DNA of 7,882 bases from JBBIJH01 sp037446075 (GTDB taxonomy: Bacteria > Bacteroidota > Ignavibacteria > UBA10030 > JAHEZR01). The notes under the pieces were generated by a model that had not been told where the DNA came from, did no database searches, and worked only from the letters and a program-made list of their open reading frames with translations. This document shows positions 6,634 through 7,882 of this stretch, piece by piece. The first letter of the stretch is position 1; each line of letters begins with the position of its first letter. A program made the position numbers and the translations under genes. The DNA is taken from the NCBI GenBank assembly GCA_037446075.1, contig JBBIJH010000126.1, positions 1-7,882 on the forward strand. The letters are read 5' to 3'.

Positions 6634-7227
6634 ATGAAAAGTGTACTCTCAAGGTCTTTACTTCTCTTCCTCTTAGGCGCAAACGTTATCATTGGTGGTG
6701 ACATCACGGGGAAGGTGAAAGCTGTCGGCGCAAAGAACAGTGCCAACGCTGTCATCTACATTGAGAGCATTGAGGACAAAAAGTTTGACCCGCCAAAAGA
6801 TCCTGCAACTATCGATCAGAAGAATCTCATGTTTATTCCTCACGTCCTGCCGATCGTTGCCGGTACCACAGTAAAGTTCTTGAACAGCGATGACGTTCTC
6901 CACAATGTCTTCACACCAGACAAATGCGCTGAGAAGTTCAATCTCGGGACTTGGCCAAAAGGCCAAACCCGATCCTTCACATTCAAGAACCTGGGATGTG
7001 TTGCAGTAATGCTCTGTAACGTTCATCCTGATATGGAAGCATACGTTGTGGTCCTGCAGAATCCCTACTTTGCCGTAAGTGCCAAGGACGGGAGCTACGA
7101 GATCAAGGGGGTTCCCGCCGGCAAGTACACGTTGAAAATCTGGCACGAGAAGCTGAAGGGACAAGCAGTCTCAGTGGAAGTGCCCGCAACGGGAACGGTA
7201 ACGGCGAACTTTGAGATAAGACGGTAG
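6634..7227 (+). CDS. Secreted cupredoxin with C-terminal beta-sandwich domain
   Basis: Periplasmic or lipid-free secreted copper protein, 197 aa, probably a soluble one-electron carrier. N-terminal signal peptide about 1-21. Cupredoxin (plastocyanin/azurin-like) domain about 23-142: H90 in VLHNVF and the triad C128, H131, M134 in CNVHPDM give the four ligands expected of a type-1 blue copper site. The ligand loop C-x2-H-x2-M is short. C98 and C122 could form a disulfide. After it, about 145-197, DGSYEIKGVPAGKYTLKIWH is the signature of a carboxypeptidase-regulatory-like (transthyretin-type) beta-sandwich, usually structural or for docking. This two-domain arrangement is seen in bacterial proteins often loosely named plastocyanin or methylamine-utilisation type. 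AAGGAG at 6623-6628 lies 5 nt before the ATG. It sits between the cytochrome-porin and the CuA protein, so a shuttle between them is a reasonable inference. Confidence 0.85.
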   Translation: MKSVLSRSLLLFLLGANVIIGGDITGKVKAVGAKNSANAVIYIESIEDKKFDPPKDPATIDQKNLMFIPHVLPIVAGTTVKFLNSDDVLHNVFTPDKCAEKFNLGTWPKGQTRSFTFKNLGCVAVMLCNVHPDMEAYVVVLQNPYFAVSAKDGSYEIKGVPAGKYTLKIWHEKLKGQAVSVEVPATGTVTANFEIRR

Positions 7228-7254
7228 GATCCAGAACCAGGGGGAGGCGGGGAG

Positions 7255-7833
7255 ATGCCAAGATCATCGACAATCCGCCTTGTTCTTGCAGTTCTTGTTG
7301 TTGCTGTCGGTGCAGGCATGGCGGTAGTGCTCGGGCACGGCAGCCGAGAGCCGCAGAGGAGGAAATTCGACATTCGTGCGCGGAAGTATGCCTACGACCC
7401 GGCAACAATTGCAGTCAATCTCGGCGACACTGTGAGCATCCGTCTTTCCTCCATTGACGTAGTTCATGGGTTCTACCTAGAGGGACACGGGATAGATGCA
7501 GAGGTCTATCCTCTTGAGAAAACTTTCAGACTTCGAGACGAGGGAGCGACAGAACATTATCGCAGGGTTGAGGAGGTCGTTTTTGTTGCCGACAAGGTGG
7601 GAAAGTTTCGCTATCGATGCTCGCACACCTGCGGGTATCTTCACCCCTTTATGCAAGGGGAGCTAATTGTGGGGCCGAACTACCCCTATCACGCGGCCAC
7701 CGGCGCAGCGGTCGGGCTCCTTCTCGCTGGGGGATTTCTCCTCTTCCTGAAAGCGCACCACAAGCGCCGGATGATCGAGGCGACTGCGTGGGAAAGGGAA
7801 CAGGTACCCGGCAACCAATCAACCATCGTCTGA
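7255..7833 (+). CDS. Membrane-anchored CuA domain protein (COX II-like)
   Basis: Electron-accepting copper protein, 192 aa. N-terminal TM helix about 7-27, periplasmic cupredoxin domain about 36-140, C-terminal TM about 147-166, then a basic cytoplasmic tail (KAHHKRRM). The CuA binuclear ligands are all visible: H71 in VVHGFYLEG, then C122, C126, H130 and M133 in CSHTCGYLHPFM (C-x3-C-x3-H-x2-M). The wording around H71 resembles subunit II of ba3-type oxidases. The position that is Glu in most subunit II proteins is His124; that ligand acts through its backbone carbonyl, so CuA binding should survive. A segment of about 20 residues rich in charge (about 88-108) looks inserted before the last strands. 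A TM after the CuA domain is not usual for subunit II. GGAGG at 7243-7247 precedes the ATG by 7 nt; the gene follows the cupredoxin by 27 nt. It could serve a heme-copper oxidase encoded downstream or another terminal reductase. Confidence 0.82.
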   Translation: MPRSSTIRLVLAVLVVAVGAGMAVVLGHGSREPQRRKFDIRARKYAYDPATIAVNLGDTVSIRLSSIDVVHGFYLEGHGIDAEVYPLEKTFRLRDEGATEHYRRVEEVVFVADKVGKFRYRCSHTCGYLHPFMQGELIVGPNYPYHAATGAAVGLLLAGGFLLFLKAHHKRRMIEATAWEREQVPGNQSTIV

Positions 7834-7847
7834 CAAGGAGATGAGTG

Positions 7848-7882
7848 ATGCGCGTTGAAGAGAGGGACGTGACAGTCCGACG
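7848..7882 (+). CDS. Start of a downstream gene, cut by window end
   Basis: ATG at 7848 with AAGGAG at 7835-7840, 7 nt upstream, only 14 nt after the CuA gene stop, so it very probably belongs to the same operon. The 11 complete codons read MRVEERDVTVR, too little to identify. No signal peptide is apparent in this stretch. The ATG at 7841 is not the start: its frame stops after five codons. Confidence 0.6.
   Translation, partial: MRVEERDVTVR

Noticed and set aside
6673..7164. 163-codon open frame on the minus strand
   Set aside because: Fully antisense to the cupredoxin gene, whose copper ligands and signal peptide are clear; no ribosome site or recognisable domain.
7255..7833. Naming the CuA gene as a bona fide cytochrome oxidase subunit II (coxB)
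   Set aside because: CuA ligands fit, but the C-terminal TM, the insert and the lack of a visible subunit I in the window make the specific name unsafe.
1..7882. tRNA, rRNA, CRISPR arrays, insertion sequences
   Set aside because: None seen: no regular repeat-spacer pattern, no transposase-like frame, no cloverleaf or rRNA-like stretch found by reading both strands.

Overview
The window is a bacterial chromosomal segment of mixed, roughly balanced base composition with short intergenic gaps, every recognisable gene on the + strand, and good Shine-Dalgarno sequences. It carries a two-component system with a sigma-54 enhancer-binding regulator, followed by genes for exported heme and copper electron-transfer proteins. 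The exported proteins include a signal peptide plus predicted outer-membrane beta-barrel, so the host is probably Gram-negative. Its lineage cannot be fixed from the sequence; a member of the Bacteroidota/Chlorobiota/Ignavibacteriota side or a deltaproteobacterial-type lineage is a guess.

Layout. (1) 1-380: the 3' end of a thymidylate-synthase-fold gene, cut by the window edge. (2) 381-745: a 365-base gap with a long imperfect hairpin, a good -24/-12 (sigma-54) promoter candidate and a predicted leader of about 168 nt. (3) 746-4580: a membrane sensor histidine kinase (periplasmic sensor region, HAMP, a Cys-rich PAS, HisKA, HATPase) overlapping by 8 nt an NtrC-type activator (receiver, AAA+, Fis-type HTH). 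(4) 4581-4782: a gap with a perfect 10-bp inverted repeat and a second -24/-12 promoter that shares the first one's unusual -12 box. (5) 4783-5211: a stand-alone receiver protein, followed by a 25-codon small ORF with a very good ribosome binding site. (6) 5321-7833: a Cyc2-like fusion of a monoheme cytochrome c to an outer-membrane beta-barrel, a secreted type-1-copper cupredoxin with a C-terminal carboxypeptidase-regulatory-like beta domain, and a membrane-anchored CuA domain protein resembling cytochrome oxidase subunit II. (7) 7848-7882: the first 11 codons of another gene.

Working model (inference). The kinase senses a periplasmic or redox signal and phosphorylates the NtrC-type protein. 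That protein activates sigma-54 promoters, probably its own operon and the one at 4736-4752 in front of the receiver gene. Transcription from there could run into the respiratory genes. The products form a plausible electron path across the envelope: outer-membrane heme porin, then a periplasmic blue-copper carrier, then a CuA centre on the inner membrane. Direction and substrate cannot be read from sequence. Fe(II) oxidation is known for some Cyc2 proteins but is not shown here.
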